A DNA stretch of 64,000 nucleotides, from assembly GCA_964019425.1 (NCBI GenBank), contig OZ025820.1, positions 496,001 through 560,000 of the forward strand, in the 5' to 3' direction. Each line of letters begins with the position of its first letter. Position 1 is the first letter of the stretch. The DNA comes from Flectonema sp. DT1601. Its lineage: Eukaryota; Euglenozoa; Diplonemea; Diplonemida; Diplonemidae. The notes beneath the pieces are model-generated. The model worked only from the letters and a program-made list of their open reading frames with translations. It did no database searches and was not told the DNA's origin. Shown here one piece after another: positions 32,522 through 43,070 of this stretch. Made by a program: the position numbers and the translations under genes.

Positions 32522-34827
32522 TGTGGTTTGGTAAAAGAAACTACTCGGGGGCCTGAACTGCATTGCTTCGTAGTTGTCATCGGTGCTTGTTAATCCTATC
32601 GTTCTCTACAGTTTATTGTTAATACTACTTCTCTTTAATCCAGCTCTTGTTACAGTTTCATGTGGTTGCTGAACTATTCTAGCACAGGTGGGTTGATAGG
32701 CATGTGTGGTGATCGTTGAAGTGGTGGTGCTTGTTAATCCTATCGTTCTCTAAAGTTTATTGTGATAATGCATTCACATGGCTCTCGTAAGAGTAACAGT
32801 GCAACTTCGCGATTCCTTGCCAACAGAGATCTTGCTGTATGTGACTAGCAGATCAAAGCTGTTAGATGTATTGGGTGGTATGGGACTAGAAGTTGAAGAT
32901 GACTTGGAGGTTAGGGCTTGTGTTGCAGATGGCATGCTGATCTGGTGCGATGAGAAGATTGGTGAGGTTGACGGTGTATCGCAATACACTGTTGCTGGGA
33001 CCATCACCGCCCACAGCCACCAAGTACAGTTGTCCTGATCCTCTTGCAGCACATCGCCATGCGCCGCATTCCGCAGTTTACCCGCCAGCTTCATGGTCTT
33101 GACTCCGTCAGTTATTGGGCTGCACGAAGAACTTGCACGATTACCTCTGCGCTCAGTGTTCAGGGTGGATCAGAATACAGGGGGTTTAAATTATTTGACC
33201 AAGATGGCAATATCTGCCTCATCCCGGAGCCTACACACCGAGTTCATTGCATTGCCTCCTGGATTGCGAAGTACTTTGGCCTCAGTGACTTCCTCCGTTC
33301 AATAGTAACGCTGTGCTTCTTCATACGTGGGAATCGGTCGTTTGCTTACTGGCTTCGCAAGAAGCACCGCATCTCTTTTAGGGCGTGCCCATTTAAAGAG
33401 AAGGTTACGAATGGGCGCTTCGGAAGCTTAGCATTTGCATGCTATGTGTTATCATGCCCGCTTCGAGGTATTCCATTCCTCAGGTGGGTTCTCACATTCT
33501 TGCAGCGCAACAAGCGCCTCATCAAGTACTCTCATCGTCGCAGGCGGGCATACGCTTACCTCATGTCTCTCAGTAACGAGGAAATGGGCAACATCATGGA
33601 GTTTAGATTTTTGCATTGCTCGATACCGAGCTTCCAGGTAGATGGTTCTACATGCTGGAACCCTTGGGGGGAAAGGGCATTTTTCGTTGCTGCTATTGCG
33701 GTGACACAGTCTCCCCTCACCACGCCCGCCTGCTGGAAGTCAATAGGCAGGTCAACCACGCCCTCTCCCATGTGAACCACATTCAGGTCTCTAAGCTGAA
33801 GAGCGATGTCCCCGATGACCCCATGCTCACCAAGCCTGATGCCAGCATCATCCCGGTGGACGCACCATCCCTACCTAACCCCCCAACCAAGTCCCAGCGC
33901 GGGGCATTCATTTTCTCTGTTGTTGAATGCTTTGCGCTGGAGCTCCCCACAAAGCTAAAGTTGCGTGACCCCCTCTCCCTCCCGGTGCCCCAGCAGTCCG
34001 CCACACTGACCCAAGCGAAAGCAGCGAAAGCAGCAAAAAATGCTGCTGCCAGGAAAGTTGCACAAGAAAAAACTGCTCAGCGAAAAGAGGAGGCAAGAAA
34101 GGAGAAGGCGGCTGCCTAGAAGGCGAAGGAGGAAGCAAGGGATGCAGCCAGGAAGAAGGCTGCAGAGGCGAAGAAAAAGAAGGCTGCAGAACCGGCACGC
34201 AAGAATCCCAAGGTTGAGCAATGACAACAGTTGCTCTTTGGATTTCTTATTTATTTAACCAAAAAAATTATCATCAGCTTGGAACCCAATGATTACACTC
34301 ACTTGTTTCTACCCCAATGAATTACCTCTCATTGTCTCTCAAGCAATATCAATATGGGTTGTCAGGCTGTCTCCTGGCAGAGATGGGAGGAGTAATGGAA
34401 AGACACCACAGAACAGAACAGTCTGAACGAGAATGAGCCCCTCAGTGATTAAACCCACCGCACACGCGATGCGCCGGTCCAAAGTCCGGAACCTCACCAC
34501 AAGCGATGGTCAGGAAGGGTGATGGGTCACTGGGCACAAGCGATGCCCATTTAGTTGTCAAAGTGACATGACGTATGGCAAACTGAACAGGTTTGACATC
34601 GCACAGCACACCAGCACCAACGGTACCATCTGGATATCACTCACTTTTTTCACTAGAATTCACACATTTTCACACATTTTCACACATTTTCACACATTTT
34701 CACACATTTTCACGGGATTTCACTACCAGAAAGCAGCAAAAAATTAAGTGAAAAATCGTGAAAAAGCGTAAAAAATCGTGTAGCAAAGTGAAAAATCGTG
34801 AACACCTCCACCCTGCCGATCGCCTCA
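32522..34827 (+). mobile_element. Unclassified TIR element, copy B (left end missing)
   Basis: Matches copy A from tgtggtttggtaaaa to the right terminus cctgccgatcgcctca at 34827, without nested R. The start block MALVRVTVQLRDSLP (32778) and the C-terminal Lys/Ala region are nearly identical to copy A. It lacks a segment that copy A has at about 30500-30775, and it carries about 165 bp (33425-33605) absent from copy A. Thus the two copies complement each other in content but neither shows one continuous frame. No left TIR is present. Confidence 0.75.
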
Positions 34828-34869
34828 TGAAACCAATAACAGGTTTGAAGCCGAAGCTGACAATGACTG

Positions 34870-35010
34870 GGTTAAGTTGCCAAGTGAGATTTGGACTGTT
34901 AGCTTTTGGCTAAGGCCCTCCCTGAAAAGGCAAGAACGAAAAAACTACTCGCACCAGAAGAAAACATACACAAAACACACACATACAAGTACATCGCATC
35001 GCTTGCTGAA
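34870..35010 (+). repeat. Family R copy 8 (terminal fragment, diverged)
   Basis: It contains agtgagatttggactgttag, then ggctaaggccctccctgaa. It is preceded by sequence unlike the other copies, so it may be the oldest copy or the source locus. Confidence 0.6.
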
Positions 35011-35172
35011 CCTCCATCGATCTGCTTCCATCGTCTTGGCAAAAACAGGTAACGGAAAAAAAGCAAGACAAACCTGTTTTAGGATACCAGTAGTCTACTT
35101 TGAGGCAGCTCAGAAGGGAGCTTGACCAATGGAGAAGTGAGCACTCCGTAGCCAATGGAGATTGATGATTAG

Positions 35173-36138
35173 ATGCAGATGAACCGCAACCCATGGATCA
35201 AACATCTAACGCCTCGTACACCAGAAAAACAGGTGACGAAAACAGAAAATCCGAAGAGTATTCTCAAAACTCAAGGTGCACCCTCCAGAGCCAAGTCAGT
35301 TGCCATCAACACCATGAATACAGATTACAGGATTCCGACTCCTACTCTGGAACCTGTACTGCCACCACAAACTGCAATCAAAGGTTGGAATATACGACAA
35401 ACTGATGAGATTATGAAATCACTCAGAGATAGTCAGAGTCCAACTAGAGGCAATGCAACTACACTTCCACCACCAAAACTCCATAAGCCTAAACAACGAA
35501 GACTAAGGAGGACTATTCCGAAGGTGGATGAAAATGAAGCAACCTCAGATGTGGTATACCAAGGCCCAACTCCAGCTTCAACAAGAAGTAAATCGAAACG
35601 TCTCCTGTCAGAGAGCACTAATGACTCGCCCACTCTAAGATCGGAACCAGACAAAAGGTCTATCAAAAGAGACAAAAGTCACATCTCTGAAGATAACGAC
35701 ATCGAAGATGACGGTGCAGTAGATACTTCAAACGAACCCTCATCACCGCAACATAAAGATTCAAAGGAAAATTCCAATCAAATAACCCACGACACCACTA
35801 GAAGTAAATCAAAAAGACACCTTTCAGAAAGCAGCAACGAAACACCAAATCTAAGGTTTAAACCAACTGGTAGAGTTACTAAGAGAGGCAAAAGCTACGT
35901 GTCTGAGGAAAATGACTACGATGACGATACTAAAGATACAGATGACTCTGGTACTTCGATACTTCCTACTCAAACATTAACATCATCGATTGATAAACAA
36001 CAACAGGATAAGATAACTAAAAGTTTACAGCAAGGTTCAGAGAAAAGATTAAGATCAATCAGTACAGATAATGAACCTTATCTAAACTCTGTAAACAATC
36101 TCGCTAAAGATAAATATGTGAAGAAAATACAACTCTGA
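35173..36138 (+). CDS. Charged, repeat-containing protein of unknown function
   Basis: The protein is 321 residues, hydrophilic throughout, with no signal peptide or membrane segment. Two internal repeats of about 75 residues begin TRSKSKRLLSES and TRSKSKRHLSES. Each runs through an RSEPDKRSIKRDKSHISEDND-like basic-then-acidic block (read in parts). The composition suggests an intrinsically disordered, possibly nuclear protein. A fragment of the second repeat recurs at 60.2 kb. It is the first plus-strand gene after the repeat island. The start is the first ATG of the frame; a second Met lies two codons on. Confidence 0.7.
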   Translation: MQMNRNPWIKHLTPRTPEKQVTKTENPKSILKTQGAPSRAKSVAINTMNTDYRIPTPTLEPVLPPQTAIKGWNIRQTDEIMKSLRDSQSPTRGNATTLPPPKLHKPKQRRLRRTIPKVDENEATSDVVYQGPTPASTRSKSKRLLSESTNDSPTLRSEPDKRSIKRDKSHISEDNDIEDDGAVDTSNEPSSPQHKDSKENSNQITHDTTRSKSKRHLSESSNETPNLRFKPTGRVTKRGKSYVSEENDYDDDTKDTDDSGTSILPTQTLTSSIDKQQQDKITKSLQQGSEKRLRSISTDNEPYLNSVNNLAKDKYVKKIQL

Positions 36139-36934
36139 AATGGTTGCGGCATTACAAGATTAGATCTAACTTCACATCAAAAGAAGTGCTCAATGTACCT
36201 TGCCCTCGTAAGTGAACTTTAGATTATCCTCAAAACGTTATACTTTTTGTTTTCATAACAAAAGAGTGCGCCGCTAGTAGTGTGCCACGAACTAGCTAGA
36301 ATAAGAACTGTTTTTTTCTTTTAACTTCGGTTAAGTGTAAGTTACGGACTACGGGGCATGGGGCGCTCAACTTGTTAGTACGTGGTCCTTGAATTACCAG
36401 ATTCGACACAAAAAATATAGTTTTCTCTTTTTATGTTTTCTTTTTTTCTAAACGTAATTTTCTTTGATTAACAACTACAAATATTTTTCAGTCAAGTACT
36501 TGATATTAATTTTGTTTTAATACCTAACGTTGTTACTGTTTTTACATTGTCAAAGTTTCACCCCTCCCCATTTGGGGTCAGATACTTCGTCAAGTGACGA
36601 ATCGGAGAACACCGACGATGATTAACAATTACTGTTGCATCCTCATCAGAACTGTGGACCGACATATTTCTCAAGTTGATTTTGGCCAGCTTTAGCAAAT
36701 GGAAAAATTACCATTTAATAAAAACTATTGCGGCGCAACACGTAAGGAACATAAAAGACATCGCAATAATACCTCTCCCGTGAAATTGTTGTACTCAGAA
36801 ATACAAAATTTTCACTTAGCAAAAAAAAACTTTTTTTTTCAGACTGATATATCAGCTCCAGTGGTGTAAGGGTTAATCTTTTTTATCCTTTCTAGTTTAT
36901 TATGTCATTCGTTCCAGGGAAATAATAAAATCCG
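36139..36934. other. Intergenic with a shared intergenic repeat
   Basis: No gene. At about 36460-36560 a block containing ttgattaacaactac and tttttcagtcaagtact recurs in diverged form at about 55135-55225. A half-tRNA-like string at about 36855 lacks a B box. Confidence 0.6.
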
Positions 36935-38017
36935 ATGCCTCCAAAAGGAGCCTCTGCGAAGGAAAAAAGAAAGCAACAGAGACAGGCTGAGCTAGCGATG
37001 AAGGAGAGCGCAGAAGCATGTGCAGAAGGTGAAGCTATTCTAGATAAGATAAATATGGAAAAGAATATCGGAATTTCACAATACCCAAAAGCGGTGACAC
37101 ACTTTACTAGAGCAATCGACTCGAATGCGACGAATGGACAGGCGTACTTATTAAGAGCAAAGTGTATGAAAGCTGTGCAAGACTACGACAAGGCAATAAC
37201 AGACTACTCTAAAGCAATAGAGCTAAATGCAAATGACGCAGAAGCTTTACTCTCCCGAGCTTACTGCTATGAACAGAAACAAGATTGGGATGCGGCAATC
37301 TCTGACTGCACAGCTGCTATAGAAATTCAACCCGAAGATGATCACGCCTACAATATGCGAGGTACTTCACGAGCAAACAAGAGACCACCAGGTCTTAGGT
37401 TGAAGAATGTTGAATATAATCAGGTGATAGCTGACTTTACAAAAGCTATCGAGTTAAATGATTGCAACTACTACGCCTACGCAAACCGAGGCAATGTCCG
37501 CTGCGACCGACAGGAATACTTAAAAGCTATTGAAGATTACTCTCGCGCACTTTATATTAAAGATGATTATTGGTATGTTCACAGTCGCAGAGGAGTTGCA
37601 TATTATGAATTCGTTCTGGCTGAACGAACTCCAAGAGATGCGGAAGACATCGCGCCTGCAGAAAAGAATGCTGCTTCCACTAAATTAACGCCTTTAAAAG
37701 AGCAGTGGGAGAATGAATTTTGGCACGAAGAATGCATCTTACGCAACAAGGAACAAACTGAAGCTTTCCTTACACAAGCTATTCAAGACCTTACAATCTA
37801 CATTAAACATGAGGAAAAAGAGAAGGGTGACTCAAGTACCGCTTCTTTAGTTTATCGTGCGCACACATACCTTCTTCAGGGCAACCTGGACGATGCTCTG
37901 AAGGATTTTAAGAAAGCAAAGGAGTTGGATGCCTCGTTGGAGCCTCTGGTTAAACCACAAATAAATGCTATCAGAGAGCAAACAGGTGTTAATAAAGCAC
38001 TTGTTCATGCTGATTAA
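36935..38017 (+). CDS. Tetratricopeptide-repeat protein
   Basis: The protein is 360 residues, with a Lys-rich start (MPPKGASAKEKRKQQRQAEL). At least five TPR units follow between about residues 45 and 240, with the usual pattern (AYLLRAKCMKAVQDYDKAITDY and similar, each about 34 residues), and one more near the C-terminus (YRAHTYLLQGNLDDALKDFK). There is no catalytic domain, so it is a protein-interaction scaffold or co-chaperone-like protein. Partners are unknown. An acceptor-like gttccag lies 18 nt before the ATG. Confidence 0.88.
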   Translation: MPPKGASAKEKRKQQRQAELAMKESAEACAEGEAILDKINMEKNIGISQYPKAVTHFTRAIDSNATNGQAYLLRAKCMKAVQDYDKAITDYSKAIELNANDAEALLSRAYCYEQKQDWDAAISDCTAAIEIQPEDDHAYNMRGTSRANKRPPGLRLKNVEYNQVIADFTKAIELNDCNYYAYANRGNVRCDRQEYLKAIEDYSRALYIKDDYWYVHSRRGVAYYEFVLAERTPRDAEDIAPAEKNAASTKLTPLKEQWENEFWHEECILRNKEQTEAFLTQAIQDLTIYIKHEEKEKGDSSTASLVYRAHTYLLQGNLDDALKDFKKAKELDASLEPLVKPQINAIREQTGVNKALVHAD

Positions 38018-38495
38018 CCTGATTTGCAACACTCTTGTGCATCAGCAATGACGTATCGAAGAGAGCAAAATAGGTCGAAAAGTTAAGCTTTTGTTCGTCA
38101 CTGACAGAGATGGGTGTGGAAGTATGGAAGAAATTAGATTCTTTTTTGTGACAATGGAAGTGTTTTTTTTTGCTTCGAAACCTCCACTGGGTGTCACTAC
38201 TGTACCAACAAGCCAGCCTACTAGATTAGCAACCTTGACTCGCAGAGATGCGTTGTTCCCAAATGTTATGTTTTGTTCTGTTTTCCTTTGTGAATACTCA
38301 AAAATTGGAATTCTCTTTTCTCACCTGGTTGAGCGAGTTTATCGAACACGTCATTTTTTATTACAGGTGACTGTCTTAATGTATATTACTTGCGAAGAAA
38401 AAAACAATAATATCCTTACCATATTGACCCTACAGTACATATGAGTTGAATATATCATACCATTTAAACACAGATATGATTCCCTACACAGGAAT
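38018..38495. other. Intergenic
   Basis: About 480 bases with no supported gene; a 117-codon frame here has no recognisable protein and an unlikely composition. An acceptor-like ccctacacag lies at its right end. Confidence 0.6.
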
Positions 38496-39518
38496 ATGTT
38501 AATTGGTATCGACATAGGAGGGTCGCTATGCAAGATCGCAGTCCAGGGAGGAGTTGAGTCCGAATGGTCTCGAGCATGGACAGCTGTAGGAGATGAGAGT
38601 CACATTATAGTGAGAACTATACCCGCGAGTAAAAAATATGTTGAGGGGTTGATACGAGCAATCCAACGTGCAAGTCATGGGAAAGTTATAAAAGTTGCCA
38701 TAACTGGGGGTGGTGTCCACCGCCACAGTGAAATTATAAAACAATTAAAACACTCAAAAAATATTAACCTTTGCACGCGTACCGATGAATTCACAGCGCT
38801 TGTGGGCGGTCTTCGGTATGTGAGGAGGAATTTTCCATCTGGGTGTTTATATCATTTATCGAACTTCTTGTTTCATGGGAACGTAGGTCCTGACCGGGCA
38901 AAGGTCACAGCAAGTGGGATAGATCTGCCACCTGATACTCCTGTTTTAGTTGTAAATATGGGTACTGGTACTTCGTTCGTTGATGTCCCCGGGGACAGCA
39001 ACTTCAATCGGGTTGGAGGATCCTCTTTAGGAGGAGGTACTTTCATGGGACTGGTGAAAGGATTAACAAATTGTAAAGGATATGAGCAAGCGTTGGAATT
39101 AGCTGCCCTTGGAGACTCTCGCAAAGTAGACATGCTTGTTGGTGATATTTACGGAGATTCTCAAATTCGCAAAGTTGGTCTTCGGAGCAGTACACTCGCC
39201 AGCAGTTTTGCTCGCTTGGCTGACACAGAGTCTGATGCGTGTGATTCAGATAAAGCTCTTTCTTGTTTAATTATGATATCAATGAACGTTGCTTCTATGG
39301 CACAACTCCACGCTCGTCTTCACTCTCGCAAATACATTCTCTTCACTGGAACATTTCTTTACGAAAATTCAATTGCGCTTCGGATTATTGCATACGCAAT
39401 TAATTTTTGGTCCGGAGGTAAGAGAACAGCTCTATTCGTTGAACATTCTGCTTACTTGGGTTGTATTGGAGCTCTGGGGAGCTTAGAACTGGGAAATCAT
39501 GGGCATGCAAAACTCTAA
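38496..39518 (+). CDS. Pantothenate kinase, type II (eukaryotic-like)
   Basis: The protein is 340 residues, a single kinase domain of the acetate/sugar-kinase fold. It catalyses ATP-dependent phosphorylation of pantothenate, the first and usually limiting step of coenzyme A synthesis. Seen: GIDIGGSLCKI at the N-terminus (phosphate 1), AITGGGVHRH (about 68-77), VVNMGTGTSF (about 149-158) and RVGGSSLGGGTFMGL (about 169-183), all characteristic of PanK II. The C-terminal FTGTFLYENSIALRIIAYAI fits the family's adenosine region. The acceptor-like cacag is only 4 nt before the ATG, so the 5' UTR proper is nearly nil. Length fits a catalytic core without an extra regulatory N-terminus. Confidence 0.9.
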   Translation: MLIGIDIGGSLCKIAVQGGVESEWSRAWTAVGDESHIIVRTIPASKKYVEGLIRAIQRASHGKVIKVAITGGGVHRHSEIIKQLKHSKNINLCTRTDEFTALVGGLRYVRRNFPSGCLYHLSNFLFHGNVGPDRAKVTASGIDLPPDTPVLVVNMGTGTSFVDVPGDSNFNRVGGSSLGGGTFMGLVKGLTNCKGYEQALELAALGDSRKVDMLVGDIYGDSQIRKVGLRSSTLASSFARLADTESDACDSDKALSCLIMISMNVASMAQLHARLHSRKYILFTGTFLYENSIALRIIAYAINFWSGGKRTALFVEHSAYLGCIGALGSLELGNHGHAKL

Positions 39519-39950
39519 ATATGTATTGTAGTATTCCTGCTCAAAGTTATAGGTTGAGGAAGTTGTAACCTTTACATAATTTTTTATGGAGGTAATTCCT
39601 GTTTTTTTTTTCTCAGATTTTCCCGGGGGAAAACGTTCGTTTCTCAAGAGAGAACAGAACTTGGCAGATCCTCCGTAGGGAATTTTTTTCTTTTTCTTTT
39701 CTCGGTTTTCCTTTTTTTTTTTTTTATGTACCAAAAAACTTTAAAATTCGAAAAAAAGAGCTAATTACTTATTTTTTTTTTAACGTTGTAAACCAGGTGG
39801 TGTTGTTGTGTATTATTATTCCAACAGCATCACCGACAAACGAGCTAGCGACTGTTTATTTATATTTGTTTTCACCTTCACGCGAGTTTGTTAAAATTTT
39901 GTAGATTGTCACTGATGTTCTTTCCCTCTTTAGTTTACGAGTTAAATAAG
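39519..39950. other. Intergenic
   Basis: T-rich spacer with no gene. The tract tttccctctttag at about 39921-39933 looks like the splice acceptor of the next gene. Confidence 0.6.
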
Positions 39951-41339
39951 ATGTCAAATCGATTGTCTTTTTTAAAACCACCGAGAAGCCACAGAGTGCC
40001 ACCAGACACAATAGATCTGGTGGCGGGTAAAGTTGGAAAGTTTTCTGAATATCCACTCTGTGAAGTGTTGGCTTCAAGAGACTTCACGACACCCACTGAT
40101 ATCGCAACACTGCGTGTTGAGGGTGGAACATACCTAGCAAAGGCATGCATGAATTTCTCACAAGGAACGTTCTCAAGACGAATCGTGTTCCCGTTGTTCG
40201 ACCCTGGAGAGCAATATGCTGAGAACGTCAGTGAACTAGAAGAAGATTTTCCACAGCACTATGAATGCGTGAGGGCACTGATCGATGCAACATATAAAGG
40301 GTCCATTGATTATTTAGTAGCTTCGAATATTGTGAAATCTGAAGACGTACACGACACCATACTCTTCAATCGATTCGCAGCTGGAAATAACGCCTTTGGT
40401 AAGGAAAGGTGTCCTGATGGATCGGTTAAACCTTTTGCTCATTTTCATGATTTTTTACGACACAAAATGGATTTTCACTTACTGTGTTGCGATCCTAGTG
40501 ACGAATCAACTTGGAAATTAGTACAAGGCCCACCCCCACCCCCACGGGAGGGGGTTTCTTATTATTTCAACGACCACTTATTTGGGGGTCCGATGAGTTT
40601 TGAACCTTCTCCGATTCCTGATATAGTAATGAGATTTTTTTCTAAAAATATAGCAACCTACAGTGTTGTGTATTTGGAAGAGGCGGTTAGAATTTTAAAC
40701 AGAAGCAGGGCAACGAGAAACCTACCAGAAATAATATTCGAAACGTTTAAGGGAGATCGTCTTCGTACATGTGTTCCGCCAATGATGACTGAAAGTACTT
40801 GTCGGATTGTAGTATGCAGACATGGTCAGACAGAGTGGAATCGACAAAACAAATATCAAGGACATATCGACATACCAATGAACACAACGGGTATATCAGA
40901 AGCTCGTGAACTTCGTTTTCGATTAAATCCTTTCTTCTTTAATAAAATAGTATCATCAGATCTACAACGTGCATCGTCAACTACTAAAATTATTTCAGCT
41001 GGTAGGGACGTACCCATTTTAATTAATAAATCAATACGTGAAAAGGCAGCAGGAGAGACTCTTGACCATTTCAAAAACAGGATCCTATCAGAAGTGACCT
41101 CCCTGGCTATGAATAATCCTCAACAGTCGTTGTTACTATCGGCACATGGTGGAGTTCTTAAAATGCTAATTGTCAACGCAATTGGTGATAACTCATACAC
41201 AATAAATAATTGTGCACACTTGGTGTTTGATTTCATTGACGGAAAACTCCAACTTGTTGGCGGACACGGTGTTTGGACCGGAGGCATTGATACTTGCGGT
41301 CAAAGCGACTGGAATACTGTTAAGAGTTCAAAAGTATAA
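39951..41339 (+). CDS. Histidine phosphatase (phosphoglycerate-mutase-like) domain protein
   Basis: The protein is 462 residues from ATG 39951. An upstream in-frame ATG at 39888 is disfavoured because an acceptor-like ctctttag lies between the two, 17 nt before the chosen start. The C-terminal third is a histidine phosphatase: VVCRHGQTEWNR (about 286-297, catalytic RHG), SSDLQRASSTTKII, and LLSAHGGVLKML (about 393-404, second catalytic His). The layout resembles the bisphosphatase half of PFK-2/FBPase-2, but the N-terminal 280 residues show no P-loop, so that identity is not supported. The N-terminal domain is unrecognised. Substrate is unknown. Confidence 0.82.
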   Translation: MSNRLSFLKPPRSHRVPPDTIDLVAGKVGKFSEYPLCEVLASRDFTTPTDIATLRVEGGTYLAKACMNFSQGTFSRRIVFPLFDPGEQYAENVSELEEDFPQHYECVRALIDATYKGSIDYLVASNIVKSEDVHDTILFNRFAAGNNAFGKERCPDGSVKPFAHFHDFLRHKMDFHLLCCDPSDESTWKLVQGPPPPPREGVSYYFNDHLFGGPMSFEPSPIPDIVMRFFSKNIATYSVVYLEEAVRILNRSRATRNLPEIIFETFKGDRLRTCVPPMMTESTCRIVVCRHGQTEWNRQNKYQGHIDIPMNTTGISEARELRFRLNPFFFNKIVSSDLQRASSTTKIISAGRDVPILINKSIREKAAGETLDHFKNRILSEVTSLAMNNPQQSLLLSAHGGVLKMLIVNAIGDNSYTINNCAHLVFDFIDGKLQLVGGHGVWTGGIDTCGQSDWNTVKSSKV

Positions 41340-41521
41340 TAGAAATATCTACGAATGTATCAAACTAAACTTTCTATTCTTCAACCAACACAGGTTGGTT
41401 TATGTTTGGAATGTATTCTTACCTCCTTTGATATTTAATTCTGATTGATTTCAAAAAAACAAACGAAATTATTCTTTTCACAACAATATCAGTTATTGTA
41501 ATTCTTCCATCAGCAGGTACA

Positions 41522-42772
41522 ATGCGCGACGCGAAGATGTCAGCGCAGGGAGAGCGTCTTCGTCGGTTGATTTCAGAGTTCACTGCAGCTGAGGCAAAGA
41601 AAGAGATCCGATGGAGTGTAAACAAAGGAGTGGCTCCACCAAGTGAAGAAGCAGTCCAAGCAGAACTCAAACTGGAGGAATCACTACAGCGAAAAGCTGC
41701 TGCAGAGATGCGGTCAGAGGATCGACAAAGACAAGAATTAGAAACAGACAATTCGGTAGTGATACCGATGAGTGAAATGACAAGTGTTGATGATATAAAT
41801 ATTACATTCGATCCAACCCCGTCTGATAAGTTAGAATCCAGAAACAGACTTCTCTCGATGGTTGTCTTAGCTGGTCGAATTCATCTTCAAAGAAATCGAA
41901 TAGACAGTCGACTTAAGAAAGCTTTACAATCCAGAACAGGTAAAACCCATCGAACTCTGAATAGATGTCTTCAAAATATCGGAACTGTTCTCTCTTTAGA
42001 ACTACCTGTCCCTGCTGTAAATGTCGTCGGGTTACGTTCTGGAACTCTTCCGGATCAGGGTTTTGAAGAACCTGGTTTTTTTGACGAATGTCCAATACGA
42101 GATTATCTACCTTTCGACTTTAAGATTAACGAACTACAACAACACCATATCCATGAACATAGTTATCTAAATGCCGAACCTTCTCAAAGTATTGACTTAG
42201 ACAGACCTGGTGAATACACAGAGGATGAGCTATCATCATCTCAGTTATGTGACATGTCTGGATTCATGCCTGTTCCTAATTGGGAGTTACACTTTGATAC
42301 TGTAAGGAAACCATATCTATTGCAGCCAAGTATGGGAAAGTTTTCGTATGTTCATCTTCAACCGGATTGTAAATTAGTATATCCACATCAAGATCTTAAA
42401 TGTGATAATCTTCAATTGGTTGGTAAGAATAGTAGAAACACGATGAGGACTCGAACGACATTTCAAAAACCGATACCTGAATTATTATCACAAAGACAAC
42501 CTGAAGATGAAATGTCAGATCCCGAAGACGATTCTGAAGAAGTTGAATGGGAGATTCCCTCGTCAATTAAATTAGTTAGTAATTATGATTGGCTTCCTAA
42601 CCTCTCAGATTTAATTACTGATAACGACGATTTAAAACCAACGTTACTACCCGTAGCGACACACGATAACGTTGTTATAAATACACAAATAAAAGAAGGA
42701 CTTCTGCGATATGAAGAACATGTAAAAACACTTCTTGATCCGCTTCCTTTGAAATTACGAAAACGAGTATAG
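41522..42772 (+). CDS. Conserved-looking protein of unknown function, acidic C-terminus
   Basis: The protein is 416 residues. It has a charged helical N-terminus (residues 1-80, rich in Glu, Lys, Arg and Gln), a basic patch (AGRIHLQRNRIDSRLKKALQ, about 120-139), a Pro-rich middle, and an acidic stretch (EMSDPEDDSEEVEWE, near 330-344). There is no membrane segment. The middle weakly recalls axonemal CFAP221/PCDP1, an impression only. An acceptor-like ccatcagcag lies 5 nt before the ATG; a second Met five codons in could also be used. Confidence 0.65.
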   Translation: MRDAKMSAQGERLRRLISEFTAAEAKKEIRWSVNKGVAPPSEEAVQAELKLEESLQRKAAAEMRSEDRQRQELETDNSVVIPMSEMTSVDDINITFDPTPSDKLESRNRLLSMVVLAGRIHLQRNRIDSRLKKALQSRTGKTHRTLNRCLQNIGTVLSLELPVPAVNVVGLRSGTLPDQGFEEPGFFDECPIRDYLPFDFKINELQQHHIHEHSYLNAEPSQSIDLDRPGEYTEDELSSSQLCDMSGFMPVPNWELHFDTVRKPYLLQPSMGKFSYVHLQPDCKLVYPHQDLKCDNLQLVGKNSRNTMRTRTTFQKPIPELLSQRQPEDEMSDPEDDSEEVEWEIPSSIKLVSNYDWLPNLSDLITDNDDLKPTLLPVATHDNVVINTQIKEGLLRYEEHVKTLLDPLPLKLRKRV

Positions 42773-43070
42773 ATAATGAGTAAGGTCGCATCATGCTACC
42801 ATTATATACACCGTCTTTACTATTCTTTTGTTGGTTAAAGTCACCTACATTAATAAGAAACTTTGGTTTGTTTTTCAACTATTTCTGTCTTTGTAATGTT
42901 TGATGTAAATGTTAATTAATTTTTCCTCCCACACACAGTTATAATGAATTGTTGCCATCTCAGGGAGGTTGTTCAAAAAAAAAAAAAAAAAAAAAAAGTC
43001 TGATTTATCTAATTTTAGTACAAAGTTACTCTTTAGCAGGTCTCATCACAAATATTAATAAGAAAAAAAA

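Noticed and set aside
36855-36885. A tRNA gene (ccagtggtgtaagggttaat)
   Set aside because: Only an A-box-like half is present; no B box or acceptor pairing follows.
38091-38444. A 117-codon frame between the TPR and PanK genes
   Set aside because: Unlikely composition (Phe runs from T tracts), no domain, and it sits where UTRs are expected.
39951-41339. Calling this PFK-2/FBPase-2
   Set aside because: Only the phosphatase half is recognisable. No P-loop kinase motif is visible in the N-terminal 280 residues.
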